In this document: positions 26,448 through 34,738 of the stretch, in pieces | Layout of the letters: each line of letters begins with the position of its first letter | How positions within the stretch are numbered: position 1 is the stretch's first letter | Source: JANNSO01 sp964485395 | Lineage (GTDB): Bacteria; Spirochaetota; Spirochaetia; Treponematales; UBA12059 | Direction: 5' to 3' | Length of the DNA: 64,000 bases | Assembly (NCBI GenBank): GCA_964485395.1 | Contig: CAZAJF010000006.1 | Span: forward strand, 62,001 to 126,000 | Translations under genes and position numbers: made by a program | Notes under the pieces: model-generated | The model's database searches: none | Seen by the model: only the letters and a program-made list of their open reading frames with translations | What the model was told of the DNA's origin: nothing

Positions 26448-26833
26448 TCCCAAACACAAAACTTCGAGCCGTATTTGACAAGACCAGCGGGCATTGCCAT
26501 TTCTGCGGCGATGGATTGGTTTTTGAAAAGTACGGTATAAAGGACATTAACGACCTTATGGGAGCATGGGAATCAGACCATGTAATCCAGCAAGGCAAGG
26601 GTGGTTCTAAAGATGACGAGAACTGTCTACCAACCTGTGTTCGATGCAACCGCCTTAGGTGGCATAGAGACGGAGACAATCTGCGGGAGTTATTACTCCT
26701 TGGGCTTGTGGCATTCGATGAGGTTAAAAAGAAGACTACTACAGGGAAGAAGATTGAGGAACTAAAAACAAAGCGCCTTGAGGCTAATATCAAGAGGAGA
26801 AGAAGTTCGCCAAGTGAAGAGGCGGCAGAATAG
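26444..26833 (+). CDS. HNH endonuclease domain protein
   Basis: 129 residues with a zinc-finger HNH: GHCHFCGDG (17-25), ESDHVIQQGKGGSKDDENC with the catalytic His and Asn, and CVRCNRLRW. The C-terminal 50 residues are charged and helical. It should cut DNA non-specifically or at a site set by partners. Translation is coupled to the STAS-like gene by ATGA. Composition is less AT-rich than the genes before it. Confidence 0.85.
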   Translation: MIPNTKLRAVFDKTSGHCHFCGDGLVFEKYGIKDINDLMGAWESDHVIQQGKGGSKDDENCLPTCVRCNRLRWHRDGDNLRELLLLGLVAFDEVKKKTTTGKKIEELKTKRLEANIKRRRSSPSEEAAE

Positions 26834-27696
26834 AATATTGCTACATTCGCTTCCCATGCAAGTGGATATCGCTTTTATAGTAGAACATGGTCTTAGGGTT
26901 GGTGCATCAGGAGCAATAACAATAAGGGCAGGGAGATACTCTGGAAACTCCAAAGGGAAAAAGATTATTTGAAAGGTTTCGGAAAAGGTCATGTAGGCGA
27001 TAACTGAAGCGTAAATCGCTTCTAAAAAGCCCTATGCAGATTTTCCTCAGGATGCTGTTCGTAATTCGTTCCGATATGCTGTTGGAAAGCTATATATGAC
27101 TGGAAGTGTCAACACTGGATTTAAATTTCCGAAATTCATCGGTTTGCGAATTTCGCTTTTTCAGGCTTCTGCGAGGTCAACGATCCCGGTTTTCAAGCGA
27201 TTTTTCATGCGATATGAATCACCTTTCAGATTTATATGACAACAAGAATACCTATAGATTGAAGGTCTTATTGAACCATGCGAACAATCAAGTCACGGAG
27301 CTATACTTAAAAGGGCTTGCGGCTTATTAAGGGTAAGAGGAATGTGTCCGGGACGAGCCTTATTAAGATCGTCAAAGTTAATAGGGCACTAGCTCTTGAT
27401 TCTAGTAGCTCTTGGGCAGAATTTTCAAAGAATATTACTATGAAATAGATATGCAAGTTCAAGATTTTGCTTAGGTGTTTTTCGATCCAAGTGACAGAGA
27501 GCTATTTGCGCGGAATCGAGGAATATTGACAAAATGATATGTTTTTTGATTAAAGAAAAGGGCAGGTTGAGAACCCGCACCTGCTATGTAGCGCCACGCT
27601 ATATGTATAAAAAGGCAGTGGTATAAAATGGAGCAACTAAAAATAACATAGCAGTTAAGTTCTTATAATACAACAAATAAATCGAAAGCCATAAGT
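26834..27696. other. Non-coding or decayed right margin of island
   Basis: Short open frames (26778-26972, 27106-27330) lack ribosome sites and change reading frame. A hairpin-like stretch GGGCAGGTTGAGAACCCGCACCTGC lies near 27560-27590 (given here as GGTTGAGAACC core). I see no complete gene; it probably holds remnants of lost cargo. Confidence 0.4.
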
Positions 27697-27998
27697 GAGT
27701 CCTACCCTTGCAAGCAATAAAAACCGATCCGAAAGGGTCGGTTTTTTATTGTTATAATACAAAAAAAATCCAAGAAACCTGGAATCAGTTCTTCTACTAA
27801 AAATCAAATACATAATTAATTATCCAGTTTTTTCTAAATTCCTACTCGGTTTTTTTTTACGTTGGACTACATGTTTGCATGCGCCGATACAGAGAAGCTC
27901 GTGAATTGAAAAGTGTTTTCTGGCTATGCCTGGATTTGATGTGATCATAGGCCGCGTGTATTCACGCGCTGAACTTGGGTCTTCTATCGTGTGAAGGT
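27697..27998. repeat. Right copy of ~300-bp direct repeat
   Basis: It begins with a degenerate tRNA-fMet 3' end (GAGTCCTACCC), continues through the same terminator hairpin, and stays alignable base by base to the left copy (2661-2963), ending GTGTGAAGGT. The last 40 bases resemble the T-arm to anticodon-arm part of tRNA-Val, interrupted by a small hairpin (CGCGTGTATTCACGCG). Confidence 0.88.
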
Positions 27999-28032
27999 TC
28001 ACGAAGCAGTTTAAAACTATGCATGCTTTTTA

Positions 28033-28094
28033 TGGGCGATACTGGGATCGCGTGTATTCACGCGCTGAACCAGTGACTTCTACCGTGTGAAGGT
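28033..28094 (-). pseudogene. Partial tRNA-Val copy with 17-base insert
   Basis: On the minus strand this carries the anticodon loop, variable region, T arm and acceptor 3' strand of tRNA-Val, identical to the intact gene at 28128-28202, except that a palindromic 17-mer (CGCGTGTATTCACGCGC) sits in the T loop and the 5' half is missing. Confidence 0.75.
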
Positions 28095-28127
28095 TCGTCA
28101 ATCGAGTTTGTAGACAACAGATTTTTT

Positions 28128-28202
28128 TGGTGGGCGATACTGGGATTGAACCAGTGACTTCTACCGTGTGAAGGTAGCACTCTCCCGCTGAGTTAATCGC
28201 CC
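28128..28202 (-). tRNA. tRNA-Val (CAC)
   Basis: Minus-strand cloverleaf: acceptor GGGCGAT with ATCGCCC, D arm ACTC-AGCGGGA-GAGT, anticodon arm CTACC-TTCACAC-GGTAG with anticodon CAC, T arm ACTGG-TTCAATC-CCAGT, discriminator A, and encoded CCA. All stems pair perfectly. Partial copies lie on both sides, so this intact gene was probably restored or re-created during integration. Confidence 0.93.
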
Positions 28203-28239
28203 ACCAAAAAAACCGATCAAGGGAAATCGCGATTGACGC

Positions 28240-28262
28240 GCACTCTCCTGCTGAGTTAATCC
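28240..28262 (-). pseudogene. tRNA-Val D-arm fragment
   Basis: The minus strand reads GGATTAACTCAGCAGGAGAG, the D-arm region of tRNA-Val with one change, between the tRNA promoter and the intact gene. It looks like the 5' half of the ancestral tRNA left at its promoter. Confidence 0.6.
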
Positions 28263-28289
28263 AACGAAGTATTACCTCAACGTTTCTAT

Positions 28290-28317
28290 ATTATCTTGCG
28301 GAGAGAGATCGTGTCAA
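28290..28317 (-). promoter_or_regulatory. Promoter driving the tRNA-Val locus
   Basis: On the minus strand TTGACA (28312-28317) is followed after 16 bases by GATAAT (28290-28295). The predicted start is about 80 bases before the intact tRNA and just before the D-arm fragment, which supports the idea that the fragment is the original 5' half. Confidence 0.65.
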
Positions 28318-28518
28318 CGCAGAAGTATTTAGCGATTATTTTAGCTAGTAGTATTGCTGTATAAAAATGTGCACTAAGGTAGGATAATGACTTCTCAAGG
28401 CAGGATTCAAGTCATGCTAAGCTTTGCAACAGTATACAATTAGATAATTAAAATTTGCCAATCTTTACATGGCATGGTTATTGCATTATAAGTGCCATGA
28501 AATATTATGGAGAAAATG

Positions 28519-29142
28519 ATGAGTGATTTAACTACATTTCTTTCTGGCTTCAGAACCCGATCAACATCATTTAATCAAATATCGACAGAAATTCTACGCA
28601 AAAGCATCCATTTGCTTATTGCTCTCGTTCCAACGCTCGCGACATGGAACATGGGTTTTACCGTTGCGCTGCTGGCATCGGGGACCATCATTTATGCCTA
28701 TAGCGAAATGATGCGACTCCGCGGATTCGAGATTATTTTTATTTCTAAAATAACCGCTATGGCGGCCCGCAAGCGCGATGCGGGAAAATTCGTGCTTGGA
28801 CCCGTCACACTAGGCGTTGGCGCCATGCTGGCACTCCTTCTATACCCGAATCCAGCGGCATCAATTGCCATATACGCACTTGCCTTTGGGGATGGCTTAT
28901 CCAGCCTTGTAGGCAGGATCTTCGGAACCATAAAGATACCATTTACCGGCGGAAAATCCGTAGAAGGCAGCTTAACCTGCTTCGTCGCCGTGCTCTCGTC
29001 ATCCTATGCCATTACCGGCGATTTTGCCAAATCGGGCTTGCTTGCCCTGGTAGCTACGTTCGTCGAGGTTCTCCCAACCAAAGACATGGACAATATTCTG
29101 CTTCCCGTGGTCACGGGGGTTTTCGCCGTTTTACTTTTATAG
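28519..29142 (+). CDS. Dolichol/phytol-kinase-like CTP transferase family membrane protein
   Basis: About 207 residues from ATG 28519; the open frame starts at 28507, but GGAG inside it is the better ribosome site for 28516 or 28519. Six to seven membrane helices. Family signatures: EILRKSIHLLIAL near the N-terminus, AFGDGLSSLVGRIFG (about 125-140) and FTGGKSVEGSLTCF, typical of the SEC59/DGK1/VTE5-like CTP-dependent lipid kinases related to phosphatidate cytidylyltransferase. Lipid substrate unknown. It has no coupled neighbour and is closed by a strong terminator. Confidence 0.8.
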   Translation: MSDLTTFLSGFRTRSTSFNQISTEILRKSIHLLIALVPTLATWNMGFTVALLASGTIIYAYSEMMRLRGFEIIFISKITAMAARKRDAGKFVLGPVTLGVGAMLALLLYPNPAASIAIYALAFGDGLSSLVGRIFGTIKIPFTGGKSVEGSLTCFVAVLSSSYAITGDFAKSGLLALVATFVEVLPTKDMDNILLPVVTGVFAVLLL

Positions 29143-29226
29143 GAATCATGTGCCGGATGCCATGATTCCGGACGGTAATCCGTAAAAAGGAACCCAAGGC
29201 GCCAGAGACGTAATCAGGGGAATTTT

Positions 29227-29258
29227 GAAGCGCTTCCTACGCAGGAAGCGCTTTTTTA
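29227..29258 (+). terminator. Intrinsic terminator
   Basis: GAAGCGCTTCCT and AGGAAGCGCTT pair around ACGC, followed by TTTTT. It follows the 28519 gene and overlaps the end of the converging 29256 gene, so it may act in both directions. Confidence 0.8.
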
Positions 29259-30059
29259 GCGCCAAAGGTAATAAGAGTGTAGCGTCTTGAGATAAATACC
29301 GCTACCCGCAGAAAGCGCTACAAGCGAAAGAGGTCCAAAAACAAGCCCGGGGGTGATGCGCAGTAGAAGAAGAGATAGCATCGCGACGCTGATACTGGCC
29401 GCCGCCGCAAGAAAGGTTCTATCCCTGATTACTCGGAACGCAATAAGATAATTTACGAAAACACTCCCGATCAGGATTAAGTCGAAAGCATAGACCAACG
29501 GCGCATAGCCGCGTATCACTAAAAACCCCGGCCCCAGTTGCCCGGTATTAAGAGGCTGGATGGACGCAAAAAACAATGCAACCGAAACGGTAACGATAAA
29601 GGCAGTGAGAATCCTTTCCTGCTTGAAGCCAAGCGAAAAAAGGCTAGCCACGAAAACGGCGAGAGAACCGACATATCTGCCAAACATTACAAAGCGCGTA
29701 ATCGCGGCGACAGAGGCAATTCCGGCACCCTGACTGCTCAACCACACGATAACAATCCGGCCAAGCTCAAATGACAGACTTGCACACCATAGAGAAAAGA
29801 AAAAAATCTCCGCAGACGCGTTCCTGCCCATTCGAAAGGCTATAAGACCTAAAAATACCGACGAGACAGCAAAGCACGAAAAAATAGAAAATATTCCTGA
29901 GAGAAAGCTGGCCGACGTAGTATCGGGAAAGACAGAGTGCCTGAACGCATCCAAGGTATCGAATCCCATGCTAACCATAAAAAAAATTCCGCCCAGCAAG
30001 GCGAAAATAGCCAAAATGAAAAAAACATAGTATAATCGCTGACGTAGTTTTACGGTCAT
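29256..30059 (-). CDS. Integral membrane protein, unknown function
   Basis: 267 residues with about eight predicted helices and short loops; an Arg/Lys-rich N-terminus (MTVKLRQR) suggests the inside. No transporter or enzyme motif is seen. The general pattern resembles 7TM sensor-type membrane domains without an output domain. Converges on the 28519 gene with a shared terminator. Confidence 0.65.
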   Translation of the reverse strand: MTVKLRQRLYYVFFILAIFALLGGIFFMVSMGFDTLDAFRHSVFPDTTSASFLSGIFSIFSCFAVSSVFLGLIAFRMGRNASAEIFFFSLWCASLSFELGRIVIVWLSSQGAGIASVAAITRFVMFGRYVGSLAVFVASLFSLGFKQERILTAFIVTVSVALFFASIQPLNTGQLGPGFLVIRGYAPLVYAFDLILIGSVFVNYLIAFRVIRDRTFLAAAASISVAMLSLLLLRITPGLVFGPLSLVALSAGSGIYLKTLHSYYLWR

Positions 30060-30179
30060 GCGCTTAGACTAGCGCGCTTTGAACTTTAACTCAAGACCGC
30101 ATGCCAAACGCCGATGTTTATAGAAGTAAAAGGTTTCGGCAGACGCTAGCCTGCAGCCTATACGATCGGAGACGTACAT

Positions 30180-30869
30180 ATGAAGAAATGGATACTTCTT
30201 GTCAGTTTGGGCATCGCACTACTCTCCACGGCTTTTGCCGGGGATTTGCCGACTTTGGTCAATCTTGGATTCTCTTCGGACTCCAGCTGTTTCATGTTCG
30301 GGTTTTACGGAATTGACGCGGCTTCAAGCAAACCGTACGCGGAGATATATCTCGTAGACACCAAAAAAAACAACTTCGTAACCGGCGGCATCTTCAGGGG
30401 AATGTATGGCGCCAGCCTTGAACCTGGATGGAATGCCTCCGGCGCGTTTTTCAGGCTTTTCGCGGATGCCAACGCACAATCCAGGAAATATGCGATCGAT
30501 CATTTGGCGCAGGGCAGGCTTACCTACCTTCTGGTAAACGGAGCCGAAGATCCCGATAAAATATCATTCCGCGATTTCAAGGATTCATCCCAATGGGACG
30601 TAGCGCTCAAGGAAGTCGTCGAGGAAAAAGCAGGGTCGCTGACATCGTCCTTCAGTATCGAATATAGCATCATCGGTACGGACGGGAAAAAAACCAGCGG
30701 CACGTTGGGAAATCCGAAGATCAAGCGGAACAACGTGAAAAATTATACGATAAACCAGATAATCCTTGGGCCGGATGAAAAAACCCTTATCTTTATCATA
30801 GAAAAAATAGAGAAAAATCCAAACGGACCCGCCATAAGCTATATGGTTGAGACTTGCAAGCTACCTTGA
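30180..30869 (+). CDS. Exported protein of unknown function
   Basis: 229 residues with a clear signal peptide (MKKWILLVSLGIALLSTAFA, cut after AFA). No lipobox. The mature part is soluble, beta-rich in look (GFYGIDAASSKPYAEIYLVD). GGAGACG precedes the ATG. A strong terminator follows at 30934. No family recognised. Confidence 0.7.
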   Translation: MKKWILLVSLGIALLSTAFAGDLPTLVNLGFSSDSSCFMFGFYGIDAASSKPYAEIYLVDTKKNNFVTGGIFRGMYGASLEPGWNASGAFFRLFADANAQSRKYAIDHLAQGRLTYLLVNGAEDPDKISFRDFKDSSQWDVALKEVVEEKAGSLTSSFSIEYSIIGTDGKKTSGTLGNPKIKRNNVKNYTINQIILGPDEKTLIFIIEKIEKNPNGPAISYMVETCKLP

Positions 30870-30933
30870 ATCCGTTCTTGACGCGTTATTGAAACGTAGC
30901 GCCCTTTAGGCTATCATGCACTCATCAGAAACA

Positions 30934-30964
30934 CCGACCCTTCCGTGGGTCGGCGTTTTTTATT
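30934..30964 (+). terminator. Intrinsic terminator
   Basis: CCGACCC-TTCCG-TGGGTCGG stem followed by CGTTTTTTATT, between the exported protein and proS. Confidence 0.8.
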
Positions 30965-31003
30965 CAGTATGCGGACGGAGCTCCGCCCAGAAGAGGTACG
31001 AAA

Positions 31004-32500
31004 ATGGCAGACAAGATCACCCCCCGGAGCGTCGATTACTCGCAGTGGTATATCGACATCGTCCTGAACGCGAAACTCGCGGACTACTCGCCGGTCAAGG
31101 GATCCATGGTCATTCGGCCTCGGGGCTACGCGATATGGGAACGCCTGCGCGACGAGCTTGACCGCAGATTCAAGGAAACAGGCCACGAGAATGCCTACTT
31201 CCCGATGCTCATACCCATGAGCTTCCTGAAAAAGGAAGCTCAGCACGTGGAGGGATTCGCGCCCGAGCTGGCCGTCGTTACCCACGCGGGCGGCGAGGAA
31301 CTGGACGAACCGCTGGTCGTGCGCCCGACTTCCGAGACTATCATCTGGGCGAAGTACCGCGAGTGGATACAGTCCTACCGCGACCTGCCCCTCCTCTACA
31401 ACCAATGGGCCAACGTGGTCCGCTGGGAGAAGCGCACGCGCCTGTTCCTGCGCACCTCGGAATTCCTCTGGCAGGAAGGCCATACCGCGCACGAGACGAG
31501 CAAGGAAGCCGTAGCCGAGACGGAGCAGATGCTCGAGGTATACCGCAAATTCGCCGAGGAATACCTCTGCCTGCCCGTTATCGCCGGCAAGAAGAGCGAA
31601 TCAGAAAAATTCGCGGGCGCCATAGATACGTACTCTATAGAAGCCATGATGCAGGACAAGAAAGCCTTGCAGGCCGGCACGAGCCATTTCCTTGGCCAGA
31701 ATTTCGCCAAAGCCTTTGACGTGCAGTTCCAGACCCGCGAGGGTGGGCTCGACTACGTGTGGGCCACCAGCTGGGGCGTTTCGACGCGCCTCATCGGTGC
31801 CGTTATAATGACGCACTCAGACGACAAGGGGCTCGTGGTTCCCCCGTCGCTGGCGCAGCACGAGCTCGTAGTCGTCCCTATATTCAAGAACGAAAACAAA
31901 GCGGACGTGCTCGCCTACTCTGACAAGGTCGTCGCCGCCCTCAAGGCTTCGGGCCGTCGCGTGGCCTACGATACCGACGATAACTCAAGTCCCGGCTGGA
32001 AGTTCGCCGAGTGGGAAATGCGCGGCGTGCCCATACGCGTGGAAGCCGGCCCCAAGGACGCGGCCGCCGGCACCGTGGTGATGGTACGCCGCGATACCGG
32101 TGAAAAAGCCTTCGTCAATGTGGCAGAAGTTCCGGCAAAGGCCGCGGAGCTGCTGGCGGCGATCCAGAAAAACCTTCTGGATCGGGCACGCGCCTTCCGC
32201 GACGCCAATACCAAAGACGTGGAAAATTACGACGAGATGCTCGCCTTCTTCGGCAAGGATAAAAAAGCCAAGGCAAGCGACGCGGCGGACGGCGAGGACC
32301 ACGAGGGAACGGCTACGGCTACCGGCGGATTCGCAAGAGGCCTGTGGTGCGGCGGACGCGAGTGCGAAGCCAAGCTTAAGCTGGAAAAAAAGGTAACAAT
32401 CCGCAATATGCCCTTCGACCAACAGGAAGGCATAAGCGGCTCCTGCTGCCTCTGCGGCGCATCCGCAAAGCACAGAGCCATATTCGCGAAGTCATACTGA
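31004..32500 (+). CDS. proS: Prolyl-tRNA synthetase, archaeal/eukaryote-type
   Basis: 498 residues, AAGAGG site. Charges tRNA-Pro in the cytosol. Class II motifs are visible: VIRPRGYAIWERL with motif 1, RPTSETIIWAKY and RWEKRTRLFLRTSEFLWQEG for motif 2, and GTSHFLGQNFAKAF plus WGVSTRLIGAVIMTHSDD for motif 3. It has no YbaK-type editing insert and carries the extra C-terminal domain with Cys residues (GGRECEAK, GSCCLCGASA) and terminal Tyr of the type 3 form. This form is known in spirochaetes and some other bacteria. Confidence 0.95.
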   Translation: MADKITPRSVDYSQWYIDIVLNAKLADYSPVKGSMVIRPRGYAIWERLRDELDRRFKETGHENAYFPMLIPMSFLKKEAQHVEGFAPELAVVTHAGGEELDEPLVVRPTSETIIWAKYREWIQSYRDLPLLYNQWANVVRWEKRTRLFLRTSEFLWQEGHTAHETSKEAVAETEQMLEVYRKFAEEYLCLPVIAGKKSESEKFAGAIDTYSIEAMMQDKKALQAGTSHFLGQNFAKAFDVQFQTREGGLDYVWATSWGVSTRLIGAVIMTHSDDKGLVVPPSLAQHELVVVPIFKNENKADVLAYSDKVVAALKASGRRVAYDTDDNSSPGWKFAEWEMRGVPIRVEAGPKDAAAGTVVMVRRDTGEKAFVNVAEVPAKAAELLAAIQKNLLDRARAFRDANTKDVENYDEMLAFFGKDKKAKASDAADGEDHEGTATATGGFARGLWCGGRECEAKLKLEKKVTIRNMPFDQQEGISGSCCLCGASAKHRAIFAKSY

Positions 32501-32836
32501 CGAAAAGCGCGAAAAGACTTTTATAAAAAGGCGGTTGACGGGGTCCTGTCGTTGAAAAGGCATGCGCGGCTTATCGCCGGGCGCGTCCTGCTTATGGCAG
32601 GATGGCCTTTTTGGTGCCGCCCCGACGACTGCCTGTTTATAAAGGATCAGCAGTTTGGTTATATCGTATGACAACCCTCTATCTGTTATATAAAAATTGA
32701 CTTACTATTTCCTTATCCCTCCTTTTCCTCTGTGACTCTGTGTCTCTGTGGTAAGATTTTCCATAGCGGATACTCACTACCGCTTATTTTCCTGCCGAAA
32801 CTCATAGAGACGTCTGACCCGTAATAAAGGAAATCC
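32501..32836. other. Intergenic region with CTCTGTG repeat motif
   Basis: Contains a possible hairpin after proS (TCCTGCTTATGGCAGGA, near 32586) and, at 32730-32755, the tandem-like motif CTCTGTGACTCTGTGTCTCT followed by GTGGT. Similar CTCTGTG strings recur in intergenic DNA of many environmental bacteria (from memory). The minus-strand frame at 32492-32674 has no support. Confidence 0.5.
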
Positions 32837-33994
32837 ATGAGCTCGACAACTTTGATTATACGGCCTAAAAAAACGATCCTTCCGGCGCTATTACTCCTAT
32901 CGATTCCCTTGGCATGCGCGTTTTTATCATGCGCGCCAAAACCGAAGCCGGTACCGGAAGTGCCAGTCGCGCTTCCCGGATTCGAACTGCCGCCGGGAGG
33001 AACCCTGTGGCTTGCCCTATCGCCCGAGGGCTCGTACGTTCCATGGCCTTTGCCCGAATCCGCCGACGGCAGCGCGGAAACCTTGCCGTCTAATTTCGCG
33101 GTTCACATGGGCCCCGCGGCGATTGAGCCTCTGCCAAACGGCGGCGCGATTCTGGCCAGCAACCGCTCGGGCCTCCACTTCATCGAGCTTGCCAAGCAGT
33201 CTTCGCCGGAAGCATCCGGCCAAAATCCTCGATTCATATTTACGCCCGTGACCTCCGCGGACGGGTCATTCGCCAAAAGAACGGTAGCCGGTTCCTGGCT
33301 TTTTAACGGCAAGGCCATGGTGCTCCTTAACAGGAACCCGATTTTCGAGACGGAACCTTTCGAGGCCCCCGGTTATTCTTTTATCTCCGCCGACAGGAAT
33401 GGGTCGACACTCTGGAGTTTGCCCGGAACCGCGCCGACGGAAACCGCCGACGCAGGCATCTTCTCGGTATACGCCTGCTACGCTCGATCACCGGACTCAT
33501 GGGCGGTACAGCTGCGCAAGGATAGCGACGAACGCGTGGATATGCTCTACGAACAATGGTCGCCGGGAAGCGGGAAGCGCTCCGATATCGGGAGGGAAGC
33601 CTTCGAGAAAAGCGTAAAACCCGCTGGCATGGCGCGCGCTCCTGAAACCCTGCAGGAGCTCGCAGGCTTGGTAAACGGCGCGATTATCGTAAGCTGCCGG
33701 ATGGAAGACGGTTCCAGGAGCGCCTTTACGCAAGGGAACGCGGGAAACGAGGATTCACTGAACGCCTATGCCCAAATCGGCACCGGCGGCACCCTGCTCG
33801 TTATCGAAGACGGCAGGGCGATGTACAAGAATAAATCTCTGCCCGTGCGCAACTTCTCGATTCCACGCGCCTTGCCGGACGCCACGATACGCGATGCGGC
33901 CCTTGTAGACGGCGTACTGGTGGTAATTTGGGAGGAAGACCTGTTTCCCGACGTGGGCGACTGCGGCTTGCTGATTTTTAACCTTGGGCTATGA
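32837..33994 (+). CDS. Lipoprotein of unknown function
   Basis: 385 residues; AAAGGAAA precedes the ATG. Signal peptide with lipobox AFLSC near residue 32, then a Pro-rich linker (PKPKPVPEVPVALPG). The rest reads as repeated beta segments, possibly a propeller. It is followed closely by the 34029 gene and likely forms an operon with it. No enzyme motif seen. Confidence 0.7.
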   Translation: MSSTTLIIRPKKTILPALLLLSIPLACAFLSCAPKPKPVPEVPVALPGFELPPGGTLWLALSPEGSYVPWPLPESADGSAETLPSNFAVHMGPAAIEPLPNGGAILASNRSGLHFIELAKQSSPEASGQNPRFIFTPVTSADGSFAKRTVAGSWLFNGKAMVLLNRNPIFETEPFEAPGYSFISADRNGSTLWSLPGTAPTETADAGIFSVYACYARSPDSWAVQLRKDSDERVDMLYEQWSPGSGKRSDIGREAFEKSVKPAGMARAPETLQELAGLVNGAIIVSCRMEDGSRSAFTQGNAGNEDSLNAYAQIGTGGTLLVIEDGRAMYKNKSLPVRNFSIPRALPDATIRDAALVDGVLVVIWEEDLFPDVGDCGLLIFNLGL

Positions 33995-34028
33995 AAAATC
34001 CCGACGGAGCGATATAGTTTATAGCACC

Positions 34029-34721
34029 ATGAAACGATATCTCGCGATTACCGTCTGCGCGCTCATCGCACTGCACAATCTTGCGGCCTTCGATATAGAG
34101 GCCGCTACCGGGCGTTTCGGCGTAGATATTCTGAACAGCGATGTACCCGGAATAATCCTGGCTCCAAGCCCGGTTATGAACACCTTGGGCGGCAGCGCGA
34201 TTTTTTCGTTCAAAGAGGGTTTTTTCCTTACTTTTGAACCGGGATTGGACCTGTTTTGGACCAACTATGAAAATCTTGATGGACGCGCCGTTCCAACCGA
34301 AACCGACCGGGGTGCCGGTAATAACGTATTCGTACTTGGATTTTTACTGGATATTCCGCTCACCGCTACCGTTCGGTTTGGACCTTCGGTGAGCGAAGCT
34401 CTGCCGCACCGGTTTGCCGTGGCATTCTCGCTGGGGCCGGCGTTTGTATTGCGTACCGTATTTAAAAACGACCTGACCATCGGCACCGAAACCGCGATGG
34501 CTGCCAATCAGCAAGCCATCATCGATTATTTTTGGGCGCAAGGCAGATGGTTCTACCCAGCCGCCGGCATACGCTTCGAGATTGCATTGCAGGAACGATT
34601 CAATTTTTTGATAGGCGTGCGCGAGTTCCTTCCGATTTTCAACGGTTGGACGAACACGACGCCCTTCCTGGACCACAACATGCTTCATATAATAATCAGC
34701 ATGCGCGTTAAACTTAAATAA
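34029..34721 (+). CDS. Outer-membrane beta-barrel-like protein
   Basis: 230 residues from ATG 34029, which begins a clear signal peptide (MKRYLAITVCALIALHNLAA); the longer frame from 33984 has no site. The mature part alternates hydrophobic and polar residues (FFLTFEPGLDLFW, FGPSVSEALPHRFAVAF) and ends in MRVKLK, fitting a small barrel. Substrate or role unknown. It lies 34 bases after the lipoprotein gene. Confidence 0.65.
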   Translation: MKRYLAITVCALIALHNLAAFDIEAATGRFGVDILNSDVPGIILAPSPVMNTLGGSAIFSFKEGFFLTFEPGLDLFWTNYENLDGRAVPTETDRGAGNNVFVLGFLLDIPLTATVRFGPSVSEALPHRFAVAFSLGPAFVLRTVFKNDLTIGTETAMAANQQAIIDYFWAQGRWFYPAAGIRFEIALQERFNFLIGVREFLPIFNGWTNTTPFLDHNMLHIIISMRVKLK

Positions 34722-34738
34722 CGACTCTCCGCCCCGTC

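Noticed and set aside
25224..26833. Bacteriocin immunity/processing cluster
   Set aside because: The CPBP protease has no small peptide gene or maturation enzyme beside it; the neighbours are STAS-like and HNH proteins.
4209..26833. CRISPR array or Cas genes
   Set aside because: No regularly spaced short repeats and no Cas motifs anywhere in the window.
27106..27330. 74-codon ORF in the right island margin
   Set aside because: No ribosome site, residue composition erratic, no continuation of any recognisable family.
31985..32473. Long minus-strand frames opposite proS and similar antisense frames across the GC-rich genes
   Set aside because: They mirror codon bias of the real genes on the other strand and have no start signals.
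32492..32674. 60-codon minus-strand ORF after proS
   Set aside because: Overlaps hairpin-rich spacer, lacks a ribosome site and motif.
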